Source: Flavobacteriaceae bacterium UBA5534 (lineage in GTDB: Bacteria; Bacteroidota; Bacteroidia; Flavobacteriales; Flavobacteriaceae). Taken from it: DNA of 28,433 bases. Shown here piece after piece: positions 1 to 8,179 of the stretch. The notes under the pieces are model-generated. The model was not told where the DNA came from. It worked only from the letters and a program-made list of their open reading frames with translations, and ran no database searches. The translations under genes and the position numbers were made by a program. The DNA is taken from positions 1-28,433 of the forward strand of contig DINS01000025.1 in assembly GCA_002426015.1 (NCBI GenBank), written 5' to 3'. How positions within the stretch are numbered: position 1 is the stretch's first letter; each line of letters begins with the position of its first letter.

Positions 1-87
1 CCCATTTTACCTTGAAAAGATAAGGGCGTGTAATTAATCTATTTAAAGTCTTAAAGTAGATTAAATAAATTTTTTAAAGATTAAATA

Positions 88-117
88 AAAAAGCCTCTGA
101 AATTTCAGAGGCTTTTT
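88..117 (-). terminator. Rho-independent terminator of the fasciclin gene
   Basis: A perfect inverted repeat has 10-bp GC-containing arms at 93-102 and 103-112. It is flanked by five A on the left and five T on the right. It lies about 40 bp past the stop of the minus-strand fasciclin lipoprotein gene. The A/T flanks make it symmetrical, so it could also end a plus-strand transcript entering from outside the window. Confidence 0.85.
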
Positions 118-158
118 CTGCTAACTAATCTAATCAATAAAAATAAAAAAACTATTAA

Positions 159-1130
159 CTATTGTGGAGGCAAAATAACTTTGTCTATTGCATGTACAAC
201 ACCATTTAATGCTTGTATGTTAACTAATGACGTTATAATATTACTCACTCGATTGTTAGGATCAGTAATAGTGAAGTTTGATGCATTTACTGTAACATTT
301 CCACCAAGTGTTGCTACAGATCCAGAAGTTAATTGAGAAGATGTTACATTTCCACTTACAACATGATAAGTTAATACAGCTTGTACTGTTGAAGGTGGAA
401 TTTCACCTAAACCTGACGCTCCTAACTCGGTCAATAAACTACCAAAAGCTGCATCAGTTGGGGCGAATACTGTAAATGGTCCGGTTCCTGATAAAGTACC
501 AATTAAATTTGGTGATGGATTTTGCGAATCAGCAGACTGCAACGCTGCTACTAAATTTGATAAATTAGGATTGGCCAATGCAAAATCTACAACAGTAGGA
601 AGACCAATAACTGCATCAACTACATGAACAATTCCATTTGAAGCAGAAATATCAGCAGTCGTGACTGATGAAACACCATTAAAGCGAACACCATTTGAAG
701 TATTGAAGTATATACTTAAATTATTTCCGCTAGGACCAGTAGCACTTGTGTTGGCATAACCAGAACCACCTGTAATTAAATCAGTTGAAGTAATTTCACC
801 TGAAATAACATGATTTAATAAAATTTTTGCAAGTACATCTGTTGGGACAGCCTCTAAACTTGCAAAACCATTATCAGATAAAAATGTTGTAAAAGCTTCA
901 TTGGTTGGCGCTAGTACTGTAAATGGTCCATCACCATTTAATACACTAACTAAATTTCCATCAGCTCTTTGAAGTGCTGCTACCAAACTGCTTAAATTTG
1001 GGGTAGCTAATGCTGTTTCGACAATTGTAAGTTCTTGCTGAACTTCTGTGTCATCATTACTACATGACAATAAAACTAATGTCAAAAATAATAATGGCGC
1101 AATTTTTGAGATTTTTGAAATAATTTTCAT
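159..1130 (-). CDS. Two-domain fasciclin (FAS1) lipoprotein
   Basis: Predicted cell-envelope lipoprotein of 323 residues with two FAS1 domains, a fold used for adhesion and matrix contacts. The N-terminus is a lipoprotein signal with a hydrophobic stretch at residues 11-21 and lipobox LLSC, so Cys23 is the lipidated residue. The residues after it (SNDDTE) are acidic, like the export signal that sends Bacteroidota lipoproteins to the cell surface. FAS1 copy 1 covers about 35-177 and copy 2 about 178-321. Each has the H1-type motif GPFTVxAPTxxAF (68-80 and 217-229) and ends with an H2-type GIVHVVDAVIG or GVVHAIDKVIL. A -7 box lies 43 bp upstream and a strong terminator follows, so it appears monocistronic. 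The ligand is unknown. Confidence 0.9.
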   Translation of the reverse strand: MKIISKISKIAPLLFLTLVLLSCSNDDTEVQQELTIVETALATPNLSSLVAALQRADGNLVSVLNGDGPFTVLAPTNEAFTTFLSDNGFASLEAVPTDVLAKILLNHVISGEITSTDLITGGSGYANTSATGPSGNNLSIYFNTSNGVRFNGVSSVTTADISASNGIVHVVDAVIGLPTVVDFALANPNLSNLVAALQSADSQNPSPNLIGTLSGTGPFTVFAPTDAAFGSLLTELGASGLGEIPPSTVQAVLTYHVVSGNVTSSQLTSGSVATLGGNVTVNASNFTITDPNNRVSNIITSLVNIQALNGVVHAIDKVILPPQ

Positions 1131-1172
1131 TTTTTTGAGTTTTAAATAGAGTTATAATTTTATTTTGTTCAA

Positions 1173-1180
1173 CAAATTTA
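1173..1180 (-). promoter_or_regulatory. -7 promoter box (TAAATTTG) for the fasciclin gene
   Basis: The minus strand reads TAAATTTG, an exact match to the Bacteroidota -7 consensus TAnnTTTG, 43 bp before the fasciclin start codon. No TTG lies about 19 bp further upstream, so the -33 element is not visible. The box lies within the short region shared with the divergent MORN gene, whose ATG is at 1185. Confidence 0.45.
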
Positions 1181-1184
1181 CAAA

Positions 1185-1892
1185 ATGATTAAACAAAACA
1201 TTGTTACATTTCTTTTTTTAACATTTTTTTTAACAAATGTTACTGCGCAGGATATCAATCAAATTGATGCAAAAGGTGAGCGTCATGGTTTATGGAAAAA
1301 AAATTTTGAAGGTTCAGATCAGCCACGTTATGAAGGTGTTTTCGAACATGGAAGGGAAGTAGGGACTTTTAAATTCTACAAATTAGTTGATGGCAAAAGC
1401 AAGTTAAGTGCTACTAGAGAGTTCCTTCCAAACAGTACAAAGATTCAAGTTAAGTTCTATTCATCAACTGGTAAGCTCATTAGTGAAGGTATGATGGATG
1501 ATAAGCTGTTCATTGGAAAATGGACATATTATCAGAATAAAACAAAAGGTATTTTAAGCACTGAAGAATATAATGACAAAGGACAACTACATGGTGACAA
1601 ATTAGTTTATTATGAAAATGGAAAGCTAGCTGAAAAATCAACATATGTTAATGGTGAAATTGATGGAGTTTCAACATGGTATTCTGACAATGGAACTATA
1701 GTTAAGGAGTTTACTTATAAAAATGGCTTATTGCATGGCCCTTCAAAATATTATAACGCCAAAGGCCAACTGTTGGCAGAAGGAAGCTACAAGAATGATC
1801 AAAAACATGGTATTTGGAAGTATTACGAAAATGGCAAGTTTACTGAAGAAAAAGATTTTACAACTTATAGCAAAAACCCTATAAAACAATAG
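1185..1892 (+). CDS. Secreted MORN-variant repeat protein (YwqK-like)
   Basis: A 235-residue exported protein. Residues 1-21 form a signal peptide ending TAQ. The rest is built from repeats of the MORN_2/YwqK kind (COG2849), each reading roughly YYxNGxLxxxxxYxNGxxxGxWxxY. Clear copies start near residues 142, 166 and 189, and degenerate ones lie at about 33-65 and 93-117. Such repeats form open beta-sheet strips. Database names often call the family a YwqK antitoxin, but no partner toxin is next to this gene and the protein is exported, so I infer no antitoxin role. It is divergent from the fasciclin gene with a 54-bp gap. A hairpin and T-run follow its stop. Function is unknown. Confidence 0.85.
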   Translation: MIKQNIVTFLFLTFFLTNVTAQDINQIDAKGERHGLWKKNFEGSDQPRYEGVFEHGREVGTFKFYKLVDGKSKLSATREFLPNSTKIQVKFYSSTGKLISEGMMDDKLFIGKWTYYQNKTKGILSTEEYNDKGQLHGDKLVYYENGKLAEKSTYVNGEIDGVSTWYSDNGTIVKEFTYKNGLLHGPSKYYNAKGQLLAEGSYKNDQKHGIWKYYENGKFTEEKDFTTYSKNPIKQ

Positions 1893-1925
1893 CAAAAATC
1901 TATTAGCACCATTATTATTTATAAT

Positions 1926-1955
1926 AGCAACTTTAATAGGTTGCTTTTTTTTTAT
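1926..1955 (+). terminator. Terminator after the MORN-repeat gene
   Basis: A 6-bp stem, AGCAAC (1926-1931) with GTTGCT (1940-1945), is followed at once by a run of T to about 1953. It sits 33 bp after the MORN-repeat stop and only 26 bp before the mnmA ATG, so transcription of mnmA must restart within a very short space. Confidence 0.7.
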
Positions 1956-1959
1956 TTCT

Positions 1960-1967
1960 TAATTTTG
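1960..1967 (+). promoter_or_regulatory. -7 promoter box (TAATTTTG) for mnmA
   Basis: TAATTTTG matches the Bacteroidota -7 consensus exactly and ends 4 bp before the mnmA ATG at 1972. The nearest upstream TTG (1941-1943) has a 16-bp spacer, shorter than the usual 19 or so, and lies within the preceding terminator hairpin. If the box is used, the message would be leaderless or nearly so. Confidence 0.5.
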
Positions 1968-1971
1968 CAAC

Positions 1972-3159
1972 ATGAAAAGAGTAATAATAGGTCTTTCTGG
2001 TGGAGTTGATTCAAGCGTTGCAGCTTATTTATTAAAGGAGCAAGGCTATGAAGTTATTGGCTTGTTTATGAAGAATTGGCATGACGATTCTGTGACTATT
2101 TCGAACGAATGCCCTTGGTTGGACGATAGTAATGATGCCATGTTGGTTGCTGATAAGTTAGGAATTCCTTTTCAAACAGTTGATTTAAGCGAGCAATATA
2201 AGGAACGTATTGTCGATTATATGTTCAACGAATATCAAAAAGGCAGAACCCCTAATCCTGATGTGCTATGCAATAGAGAGATAAAGTTTGATGTCTTTAT
2301 GAAAATTGCTCTCGATTTGGGAGCTGATTTTGTGGCAACAGGTCACTATTGCCGAAAAGGAACCATTCAAAAAAACGGAAAAGAAATATATCAATTGCTC
2401 AAAGGAGTTGATGAGAATAAAGACCAGTCTTATTTTTTATGTCAACTTTCACAAGAACAACTATCAAAGTCTTTATTTCCTATTGGAGAGTTGACAAAGC
2501 CAGAAGTGAGGGAAATTGCTTCAAAATTAAATTTGGTCACAGCTGATAAAAAAGATTCACAAGGTCTATGTTTTATAGGAAAAGTAAAGCTTCCAGATTT
2601 TCTTCAACAACAATTACAGCCAAAAGAAGGTGTCATTGTCGAAATCCCAGAAGACAAAACATATTATAAAGAGACAGAACCAGCTTTTACATCAAAAACC
2701 GAAAAACTTGCTTATTTAACTCGTAAAATAAATTATTCGCTAACCGATGGAAAAATAGTTGGCAAACATCAGGGCGCACATTATTTTACCAAGGGGCAAC
2801 GAAAAGGCTTGGCTGTAGGAGGAACGCTTGAACCTCTATTTGTTATCGATACTGATGTTGCAGACAATGTGATTTATACAGGTCAAGGAAAGGAACATCC
2901 AGGTTTATTGAAACGTGCTTTATTTGTTACCGAAGATGAGTTGCATTGGATACGTGAAGATTTGGCTTTGAAAATCGATGAAACCTTGAATGTCAAAGCT
3001 CGCATCAGATATCGTCAACCGTTACAAGATGCTACGCTTCATAAAGTTGATAATGGTTTATATGTTGAGTTTAAAGATTTTCAATCAGCAATCACTGAAG
3101 GACAGTTTGTAGCTTGGTATTTAGATGATGAATTAGTTGGTTCGGGAGTTATTTCTTAA
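1972..3159 (+). CDS. mnmA: tRNA-specific 2-thiouridylase MnmA
   Basis: This 395-residue cytosolic enzyme makes the 2-thio group of U34 in the tRNAs for Lys, Glu and Gln, using ATP and a persulfide relay. The PP-loop SGGVDSS is at residues 9-15. The two catalytic cysteines are Cys100 in NPDVLCN and Cys200 in SQGLCFIGK. The motifs ATGHYCR (122-128) and KDQSYFL (150-156) are also present. The TKGQRKGLAVGG stretch and the C-terminal beta-barrel domain are intact. Between the central domain and the GQRKGL motif lies an extra segment of about 30 residues (roughly 222-255) absent from the E. coli-type enzyme. From memory, other flavobacterial MnmA proteins share it. It heads a run of plus-strand genes. 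Confidence 0.97.
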   Translation: MKRVIIGLSGGVDSSVAAYLLKEQGYEVIGLFMKNWHDDSVTISNECPWLDDSNDAMLVADKLGIPFQTVDLSEQYKERIVDYMFNEYQKGRTPNPDVLCNREIKFDVFMKIALDLGADFVATGHYCRKGTIQKNGKEIYQLLKGVDENKDQSYFLCQLSQEQLSKSLFPIGELTKPEVREIASKLNLVTADKKDSQGLCFIGKVKLPDFLQQQLQPKEGVIVEIPEDKTYYKETEPAFTSKTEKLAYLTRKINYSLTDGKIVGKHQGAHYFTKGQRKGLAVGGTLEPLFVIDTDVADNVIYTGQGKEHPGLLKRALFVTEDELHWIREDLALKIDETLNVKARIRYRQPLQDATLHKVDNGLYVEFKDFQSAITEGQFVAWYLDDELVGSGVIS

Positions 3160-3191
3160 ATTGCAGTAATAATTTTCCCAAATTATAGCAA

Positions 3192-4802
3192 ATGAAAAAG
3201 AAATTACTACTGATACTGTTGGTCTTGTGCCAAGGTTTTCTCCATGCACAACAAGATGCTTGGGTGTATCTTACAGACAAGGAAAATGTGGCATCTTCTA
3301 TTGCAAATCCTATCACAATTTTAAGTCAAAATGCCATCAATCGAAAAAACGCACATGCTATTCCAATTGACGCTCGAGATGTGCCTGTCAACGAAAACTA
3401 TATTACGCAGCTCAAAGCACAAACTGGAATTACAGTTAAGGCAAAATCTAAATGGTTCAATGCTGTGCACGTAAGAGGTAGTGAGGCCGATATCAATGCG
3501 CTGGCAGTTTTAAGTTTTGTTGACCATATTGATTTTGCAGATAAAGGTTTGAATACAGCAGGTCGTTCTTCAAGTCAGCAAGATAAATTTGAAGTAGAAG
3601 AAACATCAGTCAATTTTACTTATGGTAATTCACAAAATCAAATTCAAATGCTAAATCTTGATAATCTTCATATTGCCGATTATACAGGTGAAGGGATTGT
3701 GATAGCGGTACTTGATGCAGGTTTTCCTAATGTCAATACGATGAGCTCTTTTCAGCGTTTAAGAGACAATAACGACTTGCTTGACGGTTATGACTTTGTC
3801 ACCAGAAACCCAAACGTATACGCCTATACAGGCAATACACATGGCACAAAAGTATTGAGTGATATGGCTGGATTTATCCAAGACCAATTTGTTGGTACAG
3901 CACCAGATGCATCTTACTATTTATTTAGAACAGAAGATGGTGCTACCGAAAACCCCGTTGAAGAAAGTTATTGGGTTGAAGCTGCCGAACGAGCCGATAG
4001 TCTTGGCGTTCATATTATAAATTCATCATTGGGTTATACCACTTATGATAACCCAAACTATAGTTATACACCATCTGATATGGATGGCAATACGGCCTAT
4101 ATTACCAAAGGTGCCAATATTGCAGTAGAAAAAGGAATATTAGTGGTCAATTCAGCTGGTAACTCGGGCAATGGGGCTTGGCAAATTGTAGGAGCTCCTG
4201 CCGATGCAGCAAATGTGTTGTCTATTGGAGCGGTTGATGCGGCAGGAAACTATGCATCATTTAGCTCACGTGGTAATGCGACTCAACCCACTCAAAAACC
4301 AGATGTTGTTGCCCAAGGTGCAAGCCCTTTTGTGATTAATGAAAACGATGGTATCGAAAACAATAATGGCACCTCATTCAGTTCGCCCATAATGGCAGGA
4401 GCTGTAGCGTGTTTAATGCAGGCTGCGCCCACATTGTCTGTTGAGCAAATTAAGCAATTCATAAGAATGTCTGCATCGCAATATGCGACACCAGATTTCT
4501 TTTTAGGATACGGAATTCCAGATTTTGATTTGGCACTTACATTGGCTTTATCTGTAGAAGAAGAGACTTATTCAACTATAAAAATATTTCCAAATCCAGT
4601 GAATGATATCCTTCAGATTCAATTGCCTTTAGAAACTAATTCAGAATTGATTATCTATGATGTGCTTGGTAAAGTTGTTTTTGAGCAATATGTAAATCGG
4701 TCACTTAATCAAATTGATATGTCAACCATGTCATCTGGTTTGTACTTATTAAGGATTTCATCAGAAACGACTACTAAAACCTTCAAATTAGTAAAACAAT
4801 AA
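3192..4802 (+). CDS. T9SS-secreted subtilisin-like (S8) serine protease
   Basis: A 536-residue secreted protease. Signal peptide: residues 1-20. A propeptide-like region runs to about 150. The S8 catalytic domain shows Asp175 in IAVLDAG, His217 in NTHGTKV, the oxyanion Asn324 in NSAGNSG and the nucleophile Ser395 in GTSFSSPIMAG, so the triad is complete. Residues 463-536, starting IFPNPVND and ending TFKLVKQ, are a type A T9SS C-terminal sorting domain, which directs outer-membrane passage and surface attachment or release. The substrate is unknown. It starts 32 bp after mnmA, and its stop directly abuts the ATG of the next gene (TAAATG), which suggests co-transcription with the flavoprotein. 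Confidence 0.94.
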   Translation: MKKKLLLILLVLCQGFLHAQQDAWVYLTDKENVASSIANPITILSQNAINRKNAHAIPIDARDVPVNENYITQLKAQTGITVKAKSKWFNAVHVRGSEADINALAVLSFVDHIDFADKGLNTAGRSSSQQDKFEVEETSVNFTYGNSQNQIQMLNLDNLHIADYTGEGIVIAVLDAGFPNVNTMSSFQRLRDNNDLLDGYDFVTRNPNVYAYTGNTHGTKVLSDMAGFIQDQFVGTAPDASYYLFRTEDGATENPVEESYWVEAAERADSLGVHIINSSLGYTTYDNPNYSYTPSDMDGNTAYITKGANIAVEKGILVVNSAGNSGNGAWQIVGAPADAANVLSIGAVDAAGNYASFSSRGNATQPTQKPDVVAQGASPFVINENDGIENNNGTSFSSPIMAGAVACLMQAAPTLSVEQIKQFIRMSASQYATPDFFLGYGIPDFDLALTLALSVEEETYSTIKIFPNPVNDILQIQLPLETNSELIIYDVLGKVVFEQYVNRSLNQIDMSTMSSGLYLLRISSETTTKTFKLVKQ

Positions 4803-5744
4803 ATGGCGAATAAAATTTCGACGCTTTTCAATATCAAATATCCAATCATTCAAGCTGGAATGATTTGGGCAAGTGGATGGAGATTGGCATCAGCAGCAAG
4901 CAATGCAGGAGCTTTAGGATTAATTGGAGCAGGTTCTATGTATCCAGATGTGTTGCGAGAGCATATACAAAAATGTAAAAAAGCAACCGACAAACCTTTT
5001 GGTGTTAATGTGCCAATGTTATATCCTAACATTGAGGAAATTATGAATATCATCGTGGAAGAAGGTGTTAAAATTGTATTCACTTCTGCAGGAAACCCAA
5101 AAACTTGGACGTCGTGGTTAAAAGAAAGAGGTATTATAGTAGTGCATGTGGTGAGTAGCGTAAAGTTTGCTCTTAAAGCTCAAGAAGCTGGAGTAGATGC
5201 CGTAGTTGCTGAAGGTTTTGAAGCCGGTGGGCACAATGGTCGTGAAGAGTCTACTACACTTACACTGATTCCGATGGTCAAAGAGCAACTCGATATTCCT
5301 TTGATTGCTGCTGGAGGAATCGCAACTGGAAGTGCCATGCTTGCAGTGATGGTTCTTGGTGCCGATGGTGTACAGATTGGAAGTCGTTTTGTTGCCAGTG
5401 AAGAAGCGTCGTCACATCCTAATTTCAAGAATCTCGTGGTCGATGCAAAAGAAGGCGATACGCATTTGACTTTAAAAGAACTGGCACCAGTACGTATGCT
5501 CAAGAACAAGTTTTATAACGACTTGCAAGAGCTTTATAAAAAGGGTCCAACAGTCGAAGAATTAAAAACATTACTGGGAAGAGCTAGAGCAAAGCGAGGC
5601 ATGTTTGAAGGCGATTTAGAAGATGGTGAGCTCGAAATAGGGCAAATTGCTGGACTCATCCATGATATAAAACCTGCAGCACAAATAATTGACGATTTGA
5701 TGGTAGAGTTTAATAAAGCAAAAGAGACTGTAAGTTCTCTATAA
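4803..5744 (+). CDS. FMN-dependent nitronate monooxygenase / FabK-like oxidoreductase
   Basis: A 313-residue soluble TIM-barrel flavoprotein of the nitronate monooxygenase / enoyl-ACP reductase II family. The N-terminal YPIIQAGM is the usual entry to the barrel. EGFEAGGHNGR (137-147) carries the active-site His144 conserved in FabK-like enzymes, and PLIAAGGIATG (163-173) and GADGVQIGSRF (184-194) are the phosphate-binding loops for FMN. The sequence alone does not separate a nitronate detoxifier from a FabK reductase, so the substrate stays open. It has no spacer after the protease gene, so translation is probably coupled. The next gene has its own candidate promoter box. Confidence 0.88.
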   Translation: MANKISTLFNIKYPIIQAGMIWASGWRLASAASNAGALGLIGAGSMYPDVLREHIQKCKKATDKPFGVNVPMLYPNIEEIMNIIVEEGVKIVFTSAGNPKTWTSWLKERGIIVVHVVSSVKFALKAQEAGVDAVVAEGFEAGGHNGREESTTLTLIPMVKEQLDIPLIAAGGIATGSAMLAVMVLGADGVQIGSRFVASEEASSHPNFKNLVVDAKEGDTHLTLKELAPVRMLKNKFYNDLQELYKKGPTVEELKTLLGRARAKRGMFEGDLEDGELEIGQIAGLIHDIKPAAQIIDDLMVEFNKAKETVSSL

Positions 5745-5754
5745 TATTAGAAAT

Positions 5755-5762
5755 TATTTTTG
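5755..5762 (+). promoter_or_regulatory. -7 promoter box (TATTTTTG) for the ATP-grasp gene
   Basis: TATTTTTG is an exact TAnnTTTG match, 32 bp before the ATP-grasp ATG and just after the stop of the flavoprotein gene. No TTG is found at -33 spacing. It may give the ligase gene its own transcript. Confidence 0.4.
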
Positions 5763-5794
5763 TTGACAACATTAATTAATCGTATCATTCTTTA

Positions 5795-6898
5795 ATGGCT
5801 ATTAATATATTAATTCCTGATGGTCACAGTACTTGGGCACTTTCCGTCATCAATTGTTTGGCAAAACAATCTGACATGAGGTTATTTGTGCTTTCAAATA
5901 AGAAAAGAACAGCTACAAAATTTTCTAAACATACGTCCTACTATAGATTTTACCCAAAAAACGATGATACTTCTTGGCTCAAAATTATCAATACCGAAAT
6001 TATAGCCAACAAAATAGATGTAGTCATACCAATTGCCGAGATTGAAATCAAGTTTTTTATAGATTACTCTCAACAAGTTTCCAAACGAGCTAAAGTGGTT
6101 CATTTACCCCCTAAACCTTCTTTTGATATAGCAATCAATAAGATGAAGCTCGGTGAGTTTTGTTTTGAACATCAAATTCCGTATCCTCAATCTGTGCTTT
6201 TTAAAGACCATGAATCAATATTGACCAACGGTAATTCCATAAGTTATCCGGTTTTATTGAAGCCTTTTAACCAAAAAGGAGGCGATGGCATTGTTAAGTT
6301 CAATTCCAAAAAGCAAATAGAGGATTACATAAACAAGAATACACACCAAGATGGATACTTCATTCAAAATTATATTGAAGGTTATGATATCGATTGCAGT
6401 GTTTGTTGTATAGATGGAACTATTTTAACTCATACCATCCAAAAAGGATATTTGCCAGGACATACGCCTTATGCACCGCATCTTGGTGTTGAGTTTTTGA
6501 ATAACGATGAAGTTCTGAAGGTTGTGGAACAGTTGATGAAAACCTTAAACTGGTCTGGAGTAGCACATATCGATTTACGATATGATCATAAAGCCAATAC
6601 TTATAATGTTATCGAAATTAACGCACGTTTTTGGGGAAGTGTAGAGGCTTCCAAAGCTGCTGGTGTAAATTTCCCTTTGGAAGCTATTCGTCTGGCATTA
6701 GGTCAAAAAATTGAAAGTGTAACATATGAGCCTATAAAATACGAGCGTTTTAAAGGTGTTTTAAAGCACATTTCGAAACATCCTAGTTTTATTTTTAATT
6801 TTAATTTTTTAATCAATAATACTGAAACAAAGTCGGTATTATTAGATCCTTTACCAACACTTTATAAATTTAGAGAATGGTTGGGAAGACAATTTTAA
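5795..6898 (+). CDS. ATP-grasp carboxylate ligase, substrate unknown
   Basis: A 367-residue cytosolic enzyme with an ATP-grasp fold like the CarB/ATPgrasp_3 group, which activates a carboxylate as an acyl phosphate and joins it to an amine or thiol. Residues 1-110 form the N-terminal pre-ATP-grasp Rossmann-type domain. YPVLLKPFNQKGGDG (151-165) is the glycine-rich ATP loop with Lys156, FIQNYIEGYD (189-198) is the hinge, and Asp260, Glu274 and Asn276 (IEINARFWGS) are the Mg-binding residues. The last 60 residues match nothing I recognise. Its stop lies 1 bp from the convergent stop of the PD40 gene. Related ligases occur in peptide, cell-wall and polysaccharide loci, but no neighbour fixes the role. 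Confidence 0.82.
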   Translation: MAINILIPDGHSTWALSVINCLAKQSDMRLFVLSNKKRTATKFSKHTSYYRFYPKNDDTSWLKIINTEIIANKIDVVIPIAEIEIKFFIDYSQQVSKRAKVVHLPPKPSFDIAINKMKLGEFCFEHQIPYPQSVLFKDHESILTNGNSISYPVLLKPFNQKGGDGIVKFNSKKQIEDYINKNTHQDGYFIQNYIEGYDIDCSVCCIDGTILTHTIQKGYLPGHTPYAPHLGVEFLNNDEVLKVVEQLMKTLNWSGVAHIDLRYDHKANTYNVIEINARFWGSVEASKAAGVNFPLEAIRLALGQKIESVTYEPIKYERFKGVLKHISKHPSFIFNFNFLINNTETKSVLLDPLPTLYKFREWLGRQF

Positions 6899-6899
6899 A

Positions 6900-7838
6900 T
6901 TAGTCGAGCTTTAGGGAGACCTTATATAACCTGCTCAATCCGTTTTCATATGAATAGAATGTGTCAAGTAATTCTTCAGCAGATAATTGTTTGCCTATAA
7001 CAGATGTTGTCTTGTTCCTTTTACTTGTAAAATAAAGCATTTGCGAAGACTCATCAACAAAAGGGCAGTATTCCATTTTATCAGTATTTATAATGCTTCC
7101 TAGGTTTTTAGACGGCATCCAATCACCATTTTCAGATTTATGGCTGATGTACAAATCACCGCTACCAAATCCATCACTTCTATTATAACACGTGTAAATA
7201 ATAAATGATTCGTCTCGCGCTACAAAAGCATTAAATTCATACCCTTCAGAATTTATTGAAGGACTTAATTGTCTTGGTTTTTGATAGACTCCATTAACAA
7301 ATTCACTGACATAGATGTCGTCTTTTTGCTTTAGGTTTGGATTATCGAGTGTGAAATAGATGTTTTTAGAATCGGTTACGACAGGATAAAACTCATCCAT
7401 TTCTGTATTGATAGGTGCACCAAGATTTTTGGGTGATGACCATACATCGTTGACATTTTTTCTGGTTGCATACCAAATATCAAAATCTTTGGTTGTGTTT
7501 GAAATCGTATCTGCAGGGCGATTAGATGCAAAGTAAAGTGTTAACCCATCACTCGAAAAATAAGGTTCTAAATCGAAATATCGACCAGAAAAGGAAATGA
7601 CTTCGGGCTTAGACCATTCATTGTTTGTTTTGCTCACGGTTATCAAAGTCGATAGGTCTCCCATAAAACTTTGGGCAGAAAACACGACTTCATTTTTATC
7701 AGAGGATATCGCAATATCCCTAACATTTGGAAACTGTGAGACAATTGATTCTAAAAAAGGTTCAACCTTTGATGTCTGCGAAAAGAATGGAGTTGCCAAA
7801 ATCAGTAAGCAAATAGTAACATAAGATTTCATATACAA
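6900..7838 (-). CDS. Exported PD40/TolB-type beta-propeller protein
   Basis: A 312-residue protein with a signal peptide (residues 1-20, cleavage after FFS or FSQ). At least four PD40 blades are visible, each with the pattern aromatic-x-P/A...G/D..hydrophobic-Tyr-Phe-x-S: about 89-107 (EPYFSSDG, LYFASNRP), 149-166, 200-219 and 256-274 (LYFTSKRN). It lacks the OmpA domain that often follows PD40 blades in Bacteroidota. Two starts are possible, residue 1 or Met3, and both keep the signal peptide. The gene is convergent with the ATP-grasp gene with almost no gap, and its 5' side faces the 341-bp palindrome-bearing region. A binding or scaffold role in the periplasm is likely, but no ligand can be named. 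Confidence 0.85.
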   Translation of the reverse strand: MYMKSYVTICLLILATPFFSQTSKVEPFLESIVSQFPNVRDIAISSDKNEVVFSAQSFMGDLSTLITVSKTNNEWSKPEVISFSGRYFDLEPYFSSDGLTLYFASNRPADTISNTTKDFDIWYATRKNVNDVWSSPKNLGAPINTEMDEFYPVVTDSKNIYFTLDNPNLKQKDDIYVSEFVNGVYQKPRQLSPSINSEGYEFNAFVARDESFIIYTCYNRSDGFGSGDLYISHKSENGDWMPSKNLGSIINTDKMEYCPFVDESSQMLYFTSKRNKTTSVIGKQLSAEELLDTFYSYENGLSRLYKVSLKLD

Positions 7839-7908
7839 CTTAATTTAAGACCCAATTTACAAAATGAAAAAAGAGGCCATTCAAAATATATGTTAATGTT
7901 ATAAAAGC

Positions 7909-7935
7909 ATGAAAGGGGAAAATTTCCCCTTTCAT
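7909..7935. repeat. 27-bp near-perfect palindrome in the divergent region
   Basis: ATGAAAGGGGAAA and TTTCCCCTTTCAT form 13-bp perfectly complementary arms around a single central A. The G4/C4 blocks stand out in AT-rich surroundings. There is no T-run after it on either strand, so it is a poor terminator. A dimeric regulator's operator or an RNA stem in the PD40 leader would both fit its position 71 bp upstream of that gene. Confidence 0.75.
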
Positions 7936-8152
7936 TAGAAACGTTTTAACGACAAAATTTTTAATCCCTCTAAAACAATAGCTAAAATGTTTCTGTATTG
8001 TCAGTAAAAATAAAGATTTCCAAAACTCATTTCAGTTAATTGCCAGTCAACTTATTAACAAATTATTTTGACAACCGATAAGTGTTCGCGTGTTGAACAT
8101 AGGATTATAAATTTTTTCAAATAAAACCTTATAATTTGGCAAAGCAAAAAAC

Positions 8153-8160
8153 TACCTTTG
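8153..8160 (+). promoter_or_regulatory. -7 promoter box (TACCTTTG) for the MATE gene
   Basis: An exact TAnnTTTG match 19 bp before the TTG start codon of the MATE gene. The nearest TTTG upstream (8135-8138) has a 14-bp spacer, so the -33 element is uncertain. Confidence 0.5.
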
Positions 8161-8179
8161 CACTTCATAAATTTTTGCC

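Larger units (their letters stand above)
7839..8179. other. Divergent intergenic region (341 bp) without a gene
   Basis: The region lies between the start of the PD40 gene (minus) and the start of the MATE gene (plus), so it should hold both promoters. I see a long palindrome at 7909-7935, a smaller AAACGTTT at 7938-7945, and a TACCTTTG -7 box at 8153-8160. The only reading frames are of about ten codons and unsupported. I see no tRNA- or riboswitch-like structure. Confidence 0.7.

Noticed and set aside
1185..1892. A toxin-antitoxin module, as the family name YwqK antitoxin would suggest
   Set aside because: The protein has a signal peptide and MORN-type repeats, and neither neighbour looks like a toxin.
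7864..7938. Two short frames of about 10 codons (ATG at 7864 and 7909) in the intergenic region
   Set aside because: Too short, with no start context. The second is simply the palindrome read as codons.
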